Of a stretch of 64,000 nucleotides of DNA, positions 52,721 to 63,829 are shown piece after piece. The position numbers were made by a program, and so were the translations under genes. The DNA is taken from assembly GCF_041890415.1 (NCBI RefSeq), contig NZ_CP169056.1, positions 2,418,001 to 2,482,000 of the forward strand. The letters are read 5' to 3'. The notes under the pieces are model-generated. The model saw only the letters and a program-made list of their open reading frames with translations, did no database searches and was not told the origin of the DNA. Position 1 is the stretch's first letter, and the number at the start of each line of letters is the position of its first letter. Source of the stretch: Pseudoxanthomonas koreensis_A. GTDB taxonomy: Bacteria > Pseudomonadota > Gammaproteobacteria > Xanthomonadales > Xanthomonadaceae.

Positions 52721-53134
52721 GTGCCGGTCTCGCGCCCGCTGCAGATCGCGATGCTGGCGTCGGCCACCGTGGTGGCCGGCGCTGGCGTGTGGGCGCTGCG
52801 CACCTGGGATCCGAACGTGGCGGGAAATCCCTTCCCGCCGTGCATGTTCCGCGCCTTCACCGGCTGCTGGTGCATCGGCTGCGGGTTGACCCGGGCGCTG
52901 CACGCACTGGTCCATGGCGACCTGGCGCGGGCGTTGTCGATGAACGCGCTGGCGGTGCTGATGATGCCGCTGGTCCCGTTGATGGTCGCCTGGTCGGGCG
53001 GCTGGCGGCCACGCACGCTGGCGCCGCTGATGCGCTGGCTGATGGAACCGAAACTGTGGCTGTGGCTGCTGCCGGCGTACTGGATCGCGCGCAACCTGCC
53101 CTGGTATCCGTTCACCCTGCTCGCCCCCGGCTGA
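52721..53134 (+). CDS. DUF2752 family membrane protein
   Basis: The 137-aa protein has two or three membrane helices and the DUF2752 signature CMFRAFTGCWCIGCGLTRAL, HALVHGDLARALSMNAL. GTG 52721 lies five bases after the copy-2 stop. An in-frame ATG ten codons later is also possible. DUF2752 genes often follow CD225 genes; function unknown. Confidence 0.85.
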   Translation: MPVSRPLQIAMLASATVVAGAGVWALRTWDPNVAGNPFPPCMFRAFTGCWCIGCGLTRALHALVHGDLARALSMNALAVLMMPLVPLMVAWSGGWRPRTLAPLMRWLMEPKLWLWLLPAYWIARNLPWYPFTLLAPG

Positions 53135-53205
53135 GCCCGGCACCCCGCCATCCCATCGGCACCCCTGCCGGCGCTGGTTGGCCACGCGCGCGATCCATGT
53201 CACGG

Positions 53206-53284
53206 ACTTGCCGGCCACCGCGCAGAATCCGCAGCAACCGGCGATGCCATCGATCCCCAGGTCGCCGGCAAGGCCGGCTCCTAC
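53206..53284. repeat. Inverted REP pair downstream of the DUF2752 gene
   Basis: A CTTGCCGGCCACCGCGCAGAA half and GGTCGCCGGCAAGGCCGGCTCCTAC half face each other, with the spacer sequence also found between the REPs at 38501-38590. It lies between convergent genes. Confidence 0.8.
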
Positions 53285-53294
53285 AACAGCAGGC

Positions 53295-54185
53295 TCAGCC
53301 CACCCAGCCGGCGATGATCAGCAGTGCCAGCAACGCCAGCCACAGCAGCAGCATCCGCCAGACCAGGCTCATTGCATCGCGCAACTCGGGGCTTTCGACG
53401 TCGGCGACGGGATAACCTTCGCGACGCGCATCTTCCAGGTCTTCGGCCAGTTCACCCGACACGGCCGCACGTGCGCATTCCTCCAGGAAGCCGCTGCGCG
53501 CCTGCCAGCGGTTGCCACCAGCCACACGCCACGCGCGCGCCACCTTGGCGAAGTCGCCGGCCAGCGCCAGCGACAGGGTCATGGCCTGGGCGACCGGCCA
53601 CTCCAGCCAGCGCAGCAGGCGGCGCGCGCCTGCCGCGTTTTCCTGCGGCAGCAGCGCCGGCGCGTGCACGGCGGCACGCTCGCACAACCGGTACAGCATC
53701 GCCCCGGCCGGACCGAGCAGCAGGAACCAGAACAGCGGCGCGAACCAGCGCCGCAACGCACTGCGGAACACCATGCCGGACAGCCCCGCGCCTGCATCCA
53801 CCGCCTGCCCCGTGGTGGACGCGAGCAGGTCCAGGCGCTGGCGCCGCGTGACGGCATCGTCGGCATCGAGCACCGACTCCACATCCACGTCCAGGTCACG
53901 CGGGCCCCAGGCATAGACCAGCACCAGCACGCCGAACAGCAGCGCCGGCAACCCCAGCAGCAAGTCCGCCAGCAGCAGTTGCACCAGCAGCACCAGCAGC
54001 ACCGGCGGCAGCAGCACCAGCCACAGTCCGTGACGCCCGCTCCACAGGCCACCCTGCCCGTCCTGCCGGCCCAGCCACAGCAGGCACTGCCGGAACCAGT
54101 TGAACCGGCGCAGCGCCACCACCAGGGTCGGGGCGATGTGCCCGAGCACCAGCGCAGCGATGACGGCGACCAGGGTCGTGAACAT
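53295..54185 (-). CDS. ampE: AmpE-like inner-membrane protein
   Basis: The 296-aa protein matches the AmpE/CobD-like family: FTTLVAVIAALVLGHIAPTL, VLLVLLVQLLLADLLLGLPALL, WGPRDLDVDVESVLDADDA, GAGLSGMVFRSALRRWFAPL, FWFLLLGPAGAMLYRL and LRWLEWPVAQAMTLSLALAG. AmpE is proposed to act in beta-lactamase induction signalling next to AmpD. No ampD is adjacent here. The gene runs toward the REP pair and starts 53 bp after the end of nudC. Confidence 0.85.
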   Translation of the reverse strand: MFTTLVAVIAALVLGHIAPTLVVALRRFNWFRQCLLWLGRQDGQGGLWSGRHGLWLVLLPPVLLVLLVQLLLADLLLGLPALLFGVLVLVYAWGPRDLDVDVESVLDADDAVTRRQRLDLLASTTGQAVDAGAGLSGMVFRSALRRWFAPLFWFLLLGPAGAMLYRLCERAAVHAPALLPQENAAGARRLLRWLEWPVAQAMTLSLALAGDFAKVARAWRVAGGNRWQARSGFLEECARAAVSGELAEDLEDARREGYPVADVESPELRDAMSLVWRMLLLWLALLALLIIAGWVG

Positions 54186-54238
54186 TGGCTCCCTCCCTCT
54201 CGGCCCCCGATTCTAGCCACTGCGTTGCAGCAGTAGCG

Positions 54239-55180
54239 CTACTGTGGCGTGAGTCCGGCGTGCACGCCCTCGTGCCAGCGCACGATCAGGGCATGGGCAA
54301 TGGAGATCGGCGAGGCCAGGCGCGGACCATCGGCCTGCGCCCCGCCACCGTCCAGCGCACGCGCGATTTCTTCGCGGCTGAACCAGCGCGCCGCCTCCAG
54401 CTCGGCGCTGACCCGCGGCTCGGCCGCCTGTGCCCGGGCCGCATAGCCCAGCATCAGCGCACCGGGGAACGGCCACGGCTGCGCGCCCAGATAGCGGCAA
54501 TGCTGCACCCGCACCGCGGTTTCCTCGTACACCTCGCGGGCCACCGCCTGCTCGGGCGATTCGCCCGGCTCGATGAAGCCGGCCAGCACCGACCAGCGCT
54601 GCGCCGCCCACCCCGGCTGGCGGCCCAGCAGCAGGCGCTCGCCATCGTCCACGGCCATGATCACCGCCGGGTCCACGCGCGGGTAGTGGTCGTTGCCGCA
54701 CTGCGCGCAGTGGCCGACGAAGCCGGCCCGGCGGAACGCCACCGCTCCGCCGCAGACCCCGCAATAGCGGGTGCGAGCATGCCAGTACAGCATCCCGCGG
54801 GCATAGGCGAAGGCGCCGGCTTCGCTTGCCGGCCAGTGCACGGCCGCTTCGCGCAGGTCGATCCAGCGGGCCGCACCCACCGCGGGAACGGTGTCGGCCT
54901 CCAGTGCGAACCACGCCTGGCCCTCGGCATCCAGGCCGAGGAACACGGCTGCGCCCGGGCCGCCGCCGAAGCGGTCGCCCCGCAGTGGCAGGCACGCACC
55001 GTGCGCATCGGCGGCGGCGCGGCCCTGCCCATCAAGCAGCAGCAGGCGTGCCTGCGGCCAGTGCCGGCGCAGGGCATCGGGATCGTCACGCAAGGTGTCG
55101 GCGCGGTCCAGGCCGGTGTCCTGGAAGGCGAAGCCGCCCAGCGCCTGGGCCGAAGCGGAGTCGAGCGCCGGGTCGGTCAC
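54239..55180 (-). CDS. nudC: NADH pyrophosphatase / RNA decapping Nudix enzyme
   Basis: NudC hydrolyses NADH and removes NAD caps from RNA. The 313-aa protein has the four-Cys zinc site YCGVCGGAVAFRRAGFVGHC with AQCG, the Nudix box GFIEPGESPEQAVAREVYEE, and the NADH-specificity block AQPWPFPGALMLGY. Length is slightly above E. coli NudC (257) because of an N-terminal domain. ATG 55180 starts MTDPALDSASAQ. It lies 16 bp after erpA. Confidence 0.95.
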   Translation of the reverse strand: MTDPALDSASAQALGGFAFQDTGLDRADTLRDDPDALRRHWPQARLLLLDGQGRAAADAHGACLPLRGDRFGGGPGAAVFLGLDAEGQAWFALEADTVPAVGAARWIDLREAAVHWPASEAGAFAYARGMLYWHARTRYCGVCGGAVAFRRAGFVGHCAQCGNDHYPRVDPAVIMAVDDGERLLLGRQPGWAAQRWSVLAGFIEPGESPEQAVAREVYEETAVRVQHCRYLGAQPWPFPGALMLGYAARAQAAEPRVSAELEAARWFSREEIARALDGGGAQADGPRLASPISIAHALIVRWHEGVHAGLTPQ

Positions 55181-55196
55181 CGCGCGCCCCGCGCGG

Positions 55197-55574
55197 TCAC
55201 ACGGTGAAGCTGCTGCCGCAGCCGCAGGTGGTCTTGGCGTTGGGATTGCGGATCACGAACTGGGCGCCGCTCAGGCCCTCGCTGTAGTCGACCTCGGCGC
55301 CCATCAGGTATTGCAGGCTCAGCGGGTCCACCAGCAGCACAACGCCATCGGTGGCCACGGCCATGTCGTCCTCGGCCTGGCTCTCGTCGAACTCGAAGCC
55401 GTACTGGAAGCCCGAACAGCCGCCGCCCTGGATGTACACGCGCAGCTTCAGCTCGGCGTTGCCTTCCTCGGCCACCAGTTCGCGCACCTTGGCGGCGGCG
55501 GACGGGCTGAAGCTCAGCGGCCGGTCGAGCTGCTGGTAACTGGGAGCGGCGGTGGGAAGCGGGATCATGCTCAT
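55197..55574 (-). CDS. erpA: Iron-sulfur cluster insertion protein ErpA
   Basis: The 125-aa A-type carrier has LSFSPSAAAKVRELVAEEGN, LRVYIQGGGCSGFQYGFEFD (first cluster Cys), and NPNAKTTCGCGSSFTV with the CGC pair. It delivers Fe-S clusters to target enzymes. ATG 55574 is chosen; ATG 55568 is two codons later. It lies between nudC and bactofilin, all leftward. Confidence 0.95.
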   Translation of the reverse strand: MSMIPLPTAAPSYQQLDRPLSFSPSAAAKVRELVAEEGNAELKLRVYIQGGGCSGFQYGFEFDESQAEDDMAVATDGVVLLVDPLSLQYLMGAEVDYSEGLSGAQFVIRNPNAKTTCGCGSSFTV

Positions 55575-55599
55575 GGGATGGGGGCGCGCGGGCCGCGGA

Positions 55600-56013
55600 T
55601 CAAGCCCGGGCCGCTTCCCGCTCCTCCGGTGCCGGCAGCGCGCGGGTCTGCGCCGGCGCGTGCACCAGGCGCCCGGTGAGCTGGGCACCTGCACTCATCT
55701 CCACCACCGCGTAGTGGACATTGCCCTGGACCCGGGCCTTGGGTGCCAGCTCGACCCGCTCGAACGCATGCACGTCGCCGTCCAGCTGGCCGTTGACCAC
55801 CACCACCGGGGCATGGACCTCGCCTTCGATCACCCCGTCCTCGGCCAGGATCAGGGTGGCCGGCTTGCCGGCAACGGCCTGCACCTTGCCCTGGATGCGG
55901 CCTTCCACGTACAGCCCGCCGCTGAACTCCAGGTCGCCGCGCACGGTCACGTCCGGGCCGATCAGGGTGTCGATGGAAAAGCCATTGCGCTGGGTGGATT
56001 TGCTCTTGAACAT
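55600..56013 (-). CDS. Bactofilin (DUF583) family protein
   Basis: The 137-aa protein has the bactofilin beta-helix repeat pattern: DTLIGPDVTVRGDLEFSGGL, YVEGRIQGKVQAVAGKPATL, VIEGEVHAPVVVVNGQLDGD, VELAPKARVQGNVHYAVVEM. Polymeric bactofilins help shape cells or place wall enzymes. The basic start FKSKSTQRN could be a membrane-targeting peptide. ATG 56013 lies 11 bp after the DUF6776 gene, so the two are co-transcribed. Confidence 0.9.
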   Translation of the reverse strand: MFKSKSTQRNGFSIDTLIGPDVTVRGDLEFSGGLYVEGRIQGKVQAVAGKPATLILAEDGVIEGEVHAPVVVVNGQLDGDVHAFERVELAPKARVQGNVHYAVVEMSAGAQLTGRLVHAPAQTRALPAPEEREAARA

Positions 56014-56024
56014 GCTCGCCTGCC

Positions 56025-56744
56025 TCATCCGCCGGTGGCGGGTTTCCATTCGAAGGTCTGTTCCACATTGCCGCTGTTGCCGCGCAGGGAGATTCGCACA
56101 TGTTGCGGGGTGAAGTCCCGGGGCAGCATCACGCTGCCGCCCAACTCCTGGAAATAGCGGAAGGAATACTCCTTGCCCGGCGTGTCGGCGCGCTGGTGCA
56201 ACTCGTTCCAGCCGATGCTGGCCAGCTTGCCGGCGCGCACGCCCTCCACCGAGAAGCGCATCTGGCCCTGGCTGATCGCGCCGCGGTTGAGGTTCTGGGT
56301 CAGCACCGCCCGGTAGCGCCAGGTGCCGGCTTCCTCCTGGGTGAACTCCACCGAGTGCACGCTCAGGCCCTTGCGCTGGGTGGTGGCGCCGACCAGGCGC
56401 TCGTAGAAGGCCACGTCGGCGCGCAACGCGGCGATCTCCTCGTCGCGCTCGGCCAGCGAGGATTGCAGCTCGCCATTGGCCGCGCGCGAAATCTGGTCCG
56501 AGCGCTGCAGGGTGACCAGGCGCTGGTTCAGCTCGGCCAGGCGTTCCTGCTGGCGGGCCGCGTCGCGGTCGGCCGCGCGCAGCTGGCCGTGCATCTGGCC
56601 CAGGCTCGGTACCGCGCGCCAGGTCGCCAGCCCCCATGCCGCCGCCAGGCTCAGCAGCCACACCACGGCGATGCCCAGCACCCAGCCCCGGCTCGGGAGG
56701 GCGCGGTGCGGGACGATGCGGAAGCGGCGGGGGGGTTCGGACAT
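56025..56744 (-). CDS. DUF6776-like coiled-coil membrane protein
   Basis: The 239-aa protein has one N-terminal membrane segment (WVLGIAVVWLLSLAAAWGLA). A coiled coil (about 50-115; RDAARQQERLAELNQRLVTL) and a periplasmic C-terminal part (SVHSVEFTQEEAGTWRYRAV, RGAISQGQMRFSVEG) follow. The pattern recalls the DUF6776 family, which commonly precedes bactofilin genes in xanthomonads. It likely works with bactofilin in envelope shape, by context. Confidence 0.75.
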   Translation of the reverse strand: MSEPPRRFRIVPHRALPSRGWVLGIAVVWLLSLAAAWGLATWRAVPSLGQMHGQLRAADRDAARQQERLAELNQRLVTLQRSDQISRAANGELQSSLAERDEEIAALRADVAFYERLVGATTQRKGLSVHSVEFTQEEAGTWRYRAVLTQNLNRGAISQGQMRFSVEGVRAGKLASIGWNELHQRADTPGKEYSFRYFQELGGSVMLPRDFTPQHVRISLRGNSGNVEQTFEWKPATGG

Positions 56745-56856
56745 CGAAGGGATGGCAGCGGGATTCTGCCTATACTCCAGGCCAGGCCGGGCCGGCTAGT
56801 GTAAACCGCCCCGCCATCCCCCTCCCGCCGCCACGCGCCCCTGCCCGGGAACACCC

Positions 56857-57447
56857 ATGACCGAAGCACATCTGTTCGTGATCGGCCTGCTGCTGGCCTG
56901 GATGGCCGGCATCCGCGCCTACCTGACCGTGTTCGGCGTCGGCCTGGCCGGGCTGCTGGGGTGGGTGGACCTGCCGCCGGCACTGCAGGCGACCCAGTCC
57001 TGGTGGGTGCTGGGCACCTCCGGCGCACTGGCCGTGGCCGAGTTCTTCGCCGACAAGATCCCCGGCGTGGATTCGGTGTGGGACCTGCTGCAGACCCTGG
57101 CGCGGATTCCGGCCGGTGCGTTCCTGGCCGCCGCCGCATTGTCGCCCGACGGCAGCCTTGGCCCCGGTGCCCTGGCCGTCGGCGCGGGTACGGCACTGGC
57201 CAGCCACGGGCTCAAGGCCAGTGCGCGCGCGCTGATCAACACCTCGCCCGAGCCTGCCAGCAACATGGTCGCCTCGGTGGCCGAGGACACCGTGGTGATC
57301 GGCGGCCTGGCCCTGGCAATGGCCTATCCGTGGGTCGCGTTGGCCCTGGTGGTGGGATTCAGCGTCACCGGAGCGCTGGTGGTGTGGTGGATCTGGCGCA
57401 TCCTGGCCCGCGGCGTGCGCCGCCTGATCGCGCCTCCGATGGCATGA
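56857..57447 (+). CDS. DUF4126 family membrane protein
   Basis: The 196-aa protein has several helices: LFVIGLLLAWMAGIRAYLTV near the start, LGTSGALAVAEFFADKIPGV, ALAVGAGTALASHGLKASAR, NTSPEPASNMVASVAEDTVV, then a final pair. This matches DUF4126 (including the EFxADKIP motif). Function unknown. It is divergent from the bactofilin unit, 112 bp apart. Confidence 0.88.
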   Translation: MTEAHLFVIGLLLAWMAGIRAYLTVFGVGLAGLLGWVDLPPALQATQSWWVLGTSGALAVAEFFADKIPGVDSVWDLLQTLARIPAGAFLAAAALSPDGSLGPGALAVGAGTALASHGLKASARALINTSPEPASNMVASVAEDTVVIGGLALAMAYPWVALALVVGFSVTGALVVWWIWRILARGVRRLIAPPMA

Positions 57448-57511
57448 TTGCGTACCTTGCCCCCATGCTTGTCCTTCATCGCATAATGCGCTCCTGCACC
57501 AGGGAAGACCG

Positions 57512-59353
57512 ATGGCTGTAAGAGACTCCGTGCCCACTCTGGAAGAGCCGGCCGCACGCCAGCGCGCGCGCGCGGAAACCCCGCCGCCGCATTACTGGCG
57601 GCGGTGGGTGGGCGACGCCCTGGAGACGGACCCGGACGCACCGGCCGAGGCCGCAGCAGCCGCTGCCGCGCCGGAGCCGGCCGAGGCCGAGGTCGAGGAA
57701 GAGCCGCCCTACCGCGTGCTGATCGTGGAGGACGACCGCAGCCAGGCGCTGTTCGCGCAGAGCGTGCTGCAAGGCGCCGGGATGCAGGCCGAGGTGCAGG
57801 AACCGGCTGGCGTGATCGAGGCGATCAACCGCTTCCATCCGGACCTGATCCTGATGGACCTGCACATGCCCGGCCTGGACGGCATCCACCTGACCGCCCT
57901 GATCCGCGAGCAGCCCGGCCTGCAGTTGCTGCCCATCGTGTTCCTGACCGGCGACCCGGACCCGGAGCGCCAGTTCGAGGCGCTGGAAGGCGGCGCCGAT
58001 GATTTCCTGTCCAAGCCGGTGCGTCCGCGCCACCTCATCGCAGCGGTCTCCAACCGGATCCAGCGCCTGCGCGCGCAGTCGCGCGAAGCGGCCGCCGCAG
58101 CCGCGCCGGCCGGTGCACCGCGCAACAACCCGGAGACCGGCCTGGCCACCCGTGGCTGGTTGCTGCAGCAGATCGACCAGGCGCTGGCCACCGGCGAGGA
58201 AGGCGGGCTGTTCTTCGTCGAGGTGGCCGGGGCGCTGAGCCTGCGCGAACACTACGGCTATGCCTCCTTCGAACGCCTGATGGCCGAGGCCGGGCGGCGC
58301 CTGGCCCAGATCGTGGCGCCCGCGCCGCTGGCCCGGCTCAACGACAACAGCTTCCTGGCGCTGTCGCGCGGGGCCGACAAGGACGGCCTGGCCCCGACCG
58401 CGGCCGGCATCCGCACCCGGCTGGCCATGGAAAACTTCATGATCCGCGACGAGGAGCGCGTGCAATTGCGCAGCGCCGTGGGCTATGCCGCGCTGTCGCA
58501 GGGCTTCACCGATGCCGGCTCGGCGCTGGAGGCGATCGAACGCAGCGCCCTGCAGGCACGCCTGAGCAGCGATGGCGTGGCCGCCTACGTGCCGCCCAGC
58601 GATCACGAAGAGCAGGAACGCCTGGCCCTGCTGGAGGGCCAGATCGAGCTGGCCTACCAGCCGATCGTCTCGGTGGCCGGCAGCGACCTGGCCCAGTACC
58701 AGGTGCTGATGCGCCTGCGCCAGCCCGACGGCACCGTGCTCTCTGCAGGCCAGGTGATCCCGGCGGCCGAGGCCAGCGGCCGCATCGCCGACCTGGACCA
58801 GCAGGTGATGGAGCATGCGCTGAACCTGGTGGCGCAACGCGCCGAACAGGGCGCACCGTTGCGCCTGTTCGTGTCGCAGTCGCCGCGCACCCTGGCGCGC
58901 GAGGCGTTTGCCGACTGGATCCTGCAGGCCATCTCCGAACGCAACATCGACGGCAGCGCGGTGGTGATCGACATCCGCCTGGCCGACGCCCTGATCCACG
59001 CGGTGACCCTGGCCGAGTTCTGCCGCCGGCTGATGCCGGTGGGCGTGCAGTTCTGCCTGGGCCAGTTCGAGCCGGGCGATGAAGCCGACGCGCTGCTCAC
59101 GCAGATGCCGCTGGGCTACGTGCGCATGGCCGGGCGCTTCGCCGCCGCGCACCAGGACAACGCCCTGCGCGACCAGTTGCGCGCGGTGATCGAGATGGCC
59201 CACCGCCAGAACCTGCAGGTGATCGGCCAGCAGATCGAGGACCCGCAGGCAGCCGCGGCGATGTGGGTGGCCGGCATCGACTTCGTCCAGGGCAACCTGG
59301 TCAGCTCGGTCGGCAGCGACCTGGACTTCGATTTCCAGAACGCGGTGCTCTAG
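57512..59353 (+). CDS. Response regulator with degenerate GGDEF and EAL domains
   Basis: The 613-aa protein has an acidic Ala/Glu-rich start, then a receiver domain (about 67-190, YRVLIVEDDRSQALFA, phospho-Asp116 in LILMDLHMP, Lys in DFLSKP). A GGDEF-like domain without the GGDEF residues (ARLNDNSFLALSRG) and an EAL-like domain follow. The latter has QVL where EAL is expected (QYQVLMRLRQPDG), LGQFEPG for DDFGTG and IGQQIED for AEGVE. Catalysis of c-di-GMP is therefore unlikely; binding or protein signalling is likelier. The stop lies one base from the kinase start, so they form a two-gene unit. Confidence 0.88.
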   Translation: MAVRDSVPTLEEPAARQRARAETPPPHYWRRWVGDALETDPDAPAEAAAAAAAPEPAEAEVEEEPPYRVLIVEDDRSQALFAQSVLQGAGMQAEVQEPAGVIEAINRFHPDLILMDLHMPGLDGIHLTALIREQPGLQLLPIVFLTGDPDPERQFEALEGGADDFLSKPVRPRHLIAAVSNRIQRLRAQSREAAAAAAPAGAPRNNPETGLATRGWLLQQIDQALATGEEGGLFFVEVAGALSLREHYGYASFERLMAEAGRRLAQIVAPAPLARLNDNSFLALSRGADKDGLAPTAAGIRTRLAMENFMIRDEERVQLRSAVGYAALSQGFTDAGSALEAIERSALQARLSSDGVAAYVPPSDHEEQERLALLEGQIELAYQPIVSVAGSDLAQYQVLMRLRQPDGTVLSAGQVIPAAEASGRIADLDQQVMEHALNLVAQRAEQGAPLRLFVSQSPRTLAREAFADWILQAISERNIDGSAVVIDIRLADALIHAVTLAEFCRRLMPVGVQFCLGQFEPGDEADALLTQMPLGYVRMAGRFAAAHQDNALRDQLRAVIEMAHRQNLQVIGQQIEDPQAAAAMWVAGIDFVQGNLVSSVGSDLDFDFQNAVL

Positions 59354-59354
59354 G

Positions 59355-61927
<2,573 letters not shown>

Positions 61928-61931
<4 letters not shown>

Positions 61932-62398
61932 TCTTCCAGCTTGCTCAACAGGTAGTTGGGCTCGCCGATGCGGCCGATCAGGTCGAGCTGGGTTTCGATC
62001 CAGTCCACGTGCTCTTCCTCGCTGTCGAGGATCTTCACGAACAACTGGCGGCTGACGTAGTCACCTACCGACTCGCAATAGGCCACCGCCTCGCGCAGCA
62101 GCGGGATGCCGTCCAGCTCCAGCGCCAGGTCGCATTCGAGTACCTCGCGCGGGCCTTCGCCGATGCGCAGCTTGCCCAGCGCCTGGAAGTTGGGCAGGCC
62201 TTCAAGGAACAGGATGCGCTCGGCCAGCCAGTCGGCGTGGTGCATCTCGTCGATCGATTCCTTGTACTCGTGCTCGGCCAGTTCCTTCAGGCCCCAGTTC
62301 TTCAGCATCTTGGCGTGCAGGAAGTACTGGTTGATCGCGGTCAGCTCGTTGTAGAGCGCCTTGTTGAGGTATTGGATGACCTTCGCATCGCCCTTCAT
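61928..62398 (-). CDS. bfr: Bacterioferritin
   Basis: The 156-aa iron-storage subunit has MKGDAKVIQYLNKALYNELT, AINQYFLHAKMLKNWGLKEL, EYKESIDEMHHADWLAERIL, and SEEEHVDWIETQLDLIGRIG with ferroxidase ligands (Glu and His) and the haem Met region. It forms a 24-mer that oxidises and stores iron. It overlaps the end of the kinase gene by 4 bp on the opposite strand. Bfd is encoded 107 bp upstream in the same direction. Confidence 0.96.
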
Positions 62399-62505
62399 CG
62401 CCGTACTCCCGTATGCCTTGAACCGCAGGCACTCTAGCGCGCCGCGCGTGGCGACGGAGTAACGCGAATCGTGTTCATTGCCGGCGGCATGCGCCGGGGG
62501 CCGGA

Positions 62506-62709
62506 TCAGGCGGCGACGGGCAGCAGCGGCAGCGGCAGGTCGCGCGCGTCCCGGCACTCGGCAACCAGCGCAGCGGCCATGTCCAGGCACGAGCCGCAGC
62601 TGGAGCCGCAGCCGGTACGCATGGTCAGCTCGGCCACGCTGTCACATCCGTCCTCGACGGCCTGGCGGATCTGTTTGTCGGTGACCCCGTTGCAGATGCA
62701 GACGTACAC
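62506..62709 (-). CDS. bfd: Bacterioferritin-associated ferredoxin
   Basis: The 67-aa [2Fe-2S] protein has MYVCICNGVTDKQIRQAVED and TGCGSSCGSCL, giving the four-Cys BFD cluster site. It docks on bacterioferritin and reduces stored iron for release. The start is immediately followed by CICNG, as in E. coli Bfd. A likely Fur site lies 42 to 67 bp upstream. Confidence 0.93.
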   Translation of the reverse strand: MYVCICNGVTDKQIRQAVEDGCDSVAELTMRTGCGSSCGSCLDMAAALVAECRDARDLPLPLLPVAA

Positions 62710-62750
62710 GGCGGTATCAGGTGCTGGGAACTGGCCGCGATTGCATCACG

Positions 62751-62776
62751 GATGAGAATGGCTGTCAATTGAGAAC
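62751..62776 (-). promoter_or_regulatory. Possible Fur box upstream of bfd
   Basis: The minus strand reads GTTCTCAATTGACAGCCATT followed by CTCATC. Two TTCTCA/ATTCTCAT-like half-sites resemble the xanthomonad Fur consensus built from AATGAGAAT and ATTCTCATT. Position upstream of bfd fits iron repression. The match is imperfect. Confidence 0.4.
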
Positions 62777-62799
62777 CATGAGCATCCGGGTCGGAGCAG

Positions 62800-63396
62800 T
62801 CACACCGTCGAATGCCGCCCGCGGGCACCGGGGAAACGCTTGCGCGGGCGCTCGTGGCCACCGCTGCTGCCCGGCAGCCATGCCTTCTGGGCCGCAGCCG
62901 ACATCTGCAGGATCGCGGCGCCACTGCCGTGCGCCAGCGGCGCCAGGTGGCGCAGCGCGCGCGCGTACACGCCACGCTTGAAGGTCACCACATGCTCGAC
63001 CGGATACCAGAAATCCACCCAGCGCCAATGGTCGAACTCCGGCGTATCGGTCAGGTCCAGGCGCACCTGCGACTCGTCGCCGAGCAGGCGCAGCAGGAAC
63101 CACACCTGCTTCTGGCCGATGCACACCGGCCCATCGCCACGCCGCATCGCCCGCCCCGGCAACCGGTAGCGCAGCCAGCCCGGGGTGGCACCCAGCACTT
63201 CCACGTGCTCGGGAGACAACCCGGTCTCCTCGTGCAGCTCCCGGTACATGGCTTCCACCGGGGTTTCGTCGCTGCGCATCCCGCCCTGCGGGAACTGCCA
63301 GCCGTCGCGCCGCACACGCCGCGCCCAGAACACCTGCCCGTCGGGACGCATCAGCACGATACCGACGTTGGGCCTGTATCCGTCCGGATCGATCAC
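62800..63396 (-). CDS. rppH: RNA pyrophosphohydrolase
   Basis: RppH removes pyrophosphate from mRNA 5' ends to start decay. The 198-aa Nudix protein has VIDPDGYRPNVGIVLMRPDG, WQFPQGGMRSDETPVEAMYR followed by ELHEETGL (Nudix box), then KQVWFLLRLLGDESQV and FDHWRWVDFWYPVEHVVTFK. The GTG 63396 is chosen because GGAG lies seven bases before it and IDPDGYRPN is the usual N terminus; an ATG 13 codons upstream is the alternative. The C-terminal basic tail is normal for the group. Confidence 0.93.
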   Translation of the reverse strand: MIDPDGYRPNVGIVLMRPDGQVFWARRVRRDGWQFPQGGMRSDETPVEAMYRELHEETGLSPEHVEVLGATPGWLRYRLPGRAMRRGDGPVCIGQKQVWFLLRLLGDESQVRLDLTDTPEFDHWRWVDFWYPVEHVVTFKRGVYARALRHLAPLAHGSGAAILQMSAAAQKAWLPGSSGGHERPRKRFPGARGRHSTV

Positions 63397-63578
63397 GACG
63401 GACTCCGAAAACTTCGACTGTCCCGACTCTGCCATGCCCCCGCCGGGGCGACAAGCGCGCATTGACACCACGCCCGGGAAGGGGAAAAATTGGCGGTCCA
63501 TTTGCGTGGACATGAACCCGGACGGCCGGAGCGCAAGGCTCATAAAGTCGGGGTCCAAGAAGTAGAAATCTGAAAATT

Positions 63579-63655
63579 GGCTATGTAGCTCAGACGGTTA
63601 GAGCGCGAGACTCATAATCCCGAGGTCGGTGGTTCGATTCCACCCATAGCCACCA
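63579..63655 (+). tRNA. tRNA-Met (anticodon CAT), CCA encoded
   Basis: The sequence folds as an elongator-type tRNA-Met. Acceptor arms are GGCTATG and CATAGCC, D-arm GCTC…GAGC, anticodon loop CTCATAA, T-arm GGTGG-TTCGATT-CCACC, then ACCA. The anticodon stem CGAGA/TCCCG has a mismatched A·C pair at its middle position (29-41). All other stems are fully paired. Confidence 0.95.
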
Positions 63656-63688
63656 GATTTTCCCGGTAAAACAACGCATTACGTGACC

Positions 63689-63715
63689 AAAGCCCGCCAT
63701 CGCCGCGGGCTTTCT
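63689..63715 (+). terminator. Rho-independent terminator of the tRNA-Met gene
   Basis: AAAGCCCGC and GCGGGCTTT pair around CATCGCC, followed by CTT. It lies 34 bp after the tRNA CCA. Confidence 0.8.
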
Positions 63716-63740
63716 TGCGTGGGCGAACACGTCCCTCCGC

Positions 63741-63767
63741 GCAGGAGCCGGTCTTGCCGGCGACCGC
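63741..63767 (+). repeat. Single REP unit
   Basis: GCAGGAGCCGGTCTTGCCGG followed by CGACCGC matches the family at 5844 and 38501. It sits between the tRNA terminator and the next gene. Confidence 0.85.
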
Positions 63768-63829
63768 AGGGGACAATGCGCTATATATAGGCATCGCCGC
63801 CGATCCGCGCAGCTTCCCAGAGACCGTCG

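Noticed and set aside
63612..63794. 60-codon minus-strand frame ending MGGIEPPTSGL
   Set aside because: It is the reverse complement of the tRNA-Met gene, a well-known spurious ORF type.
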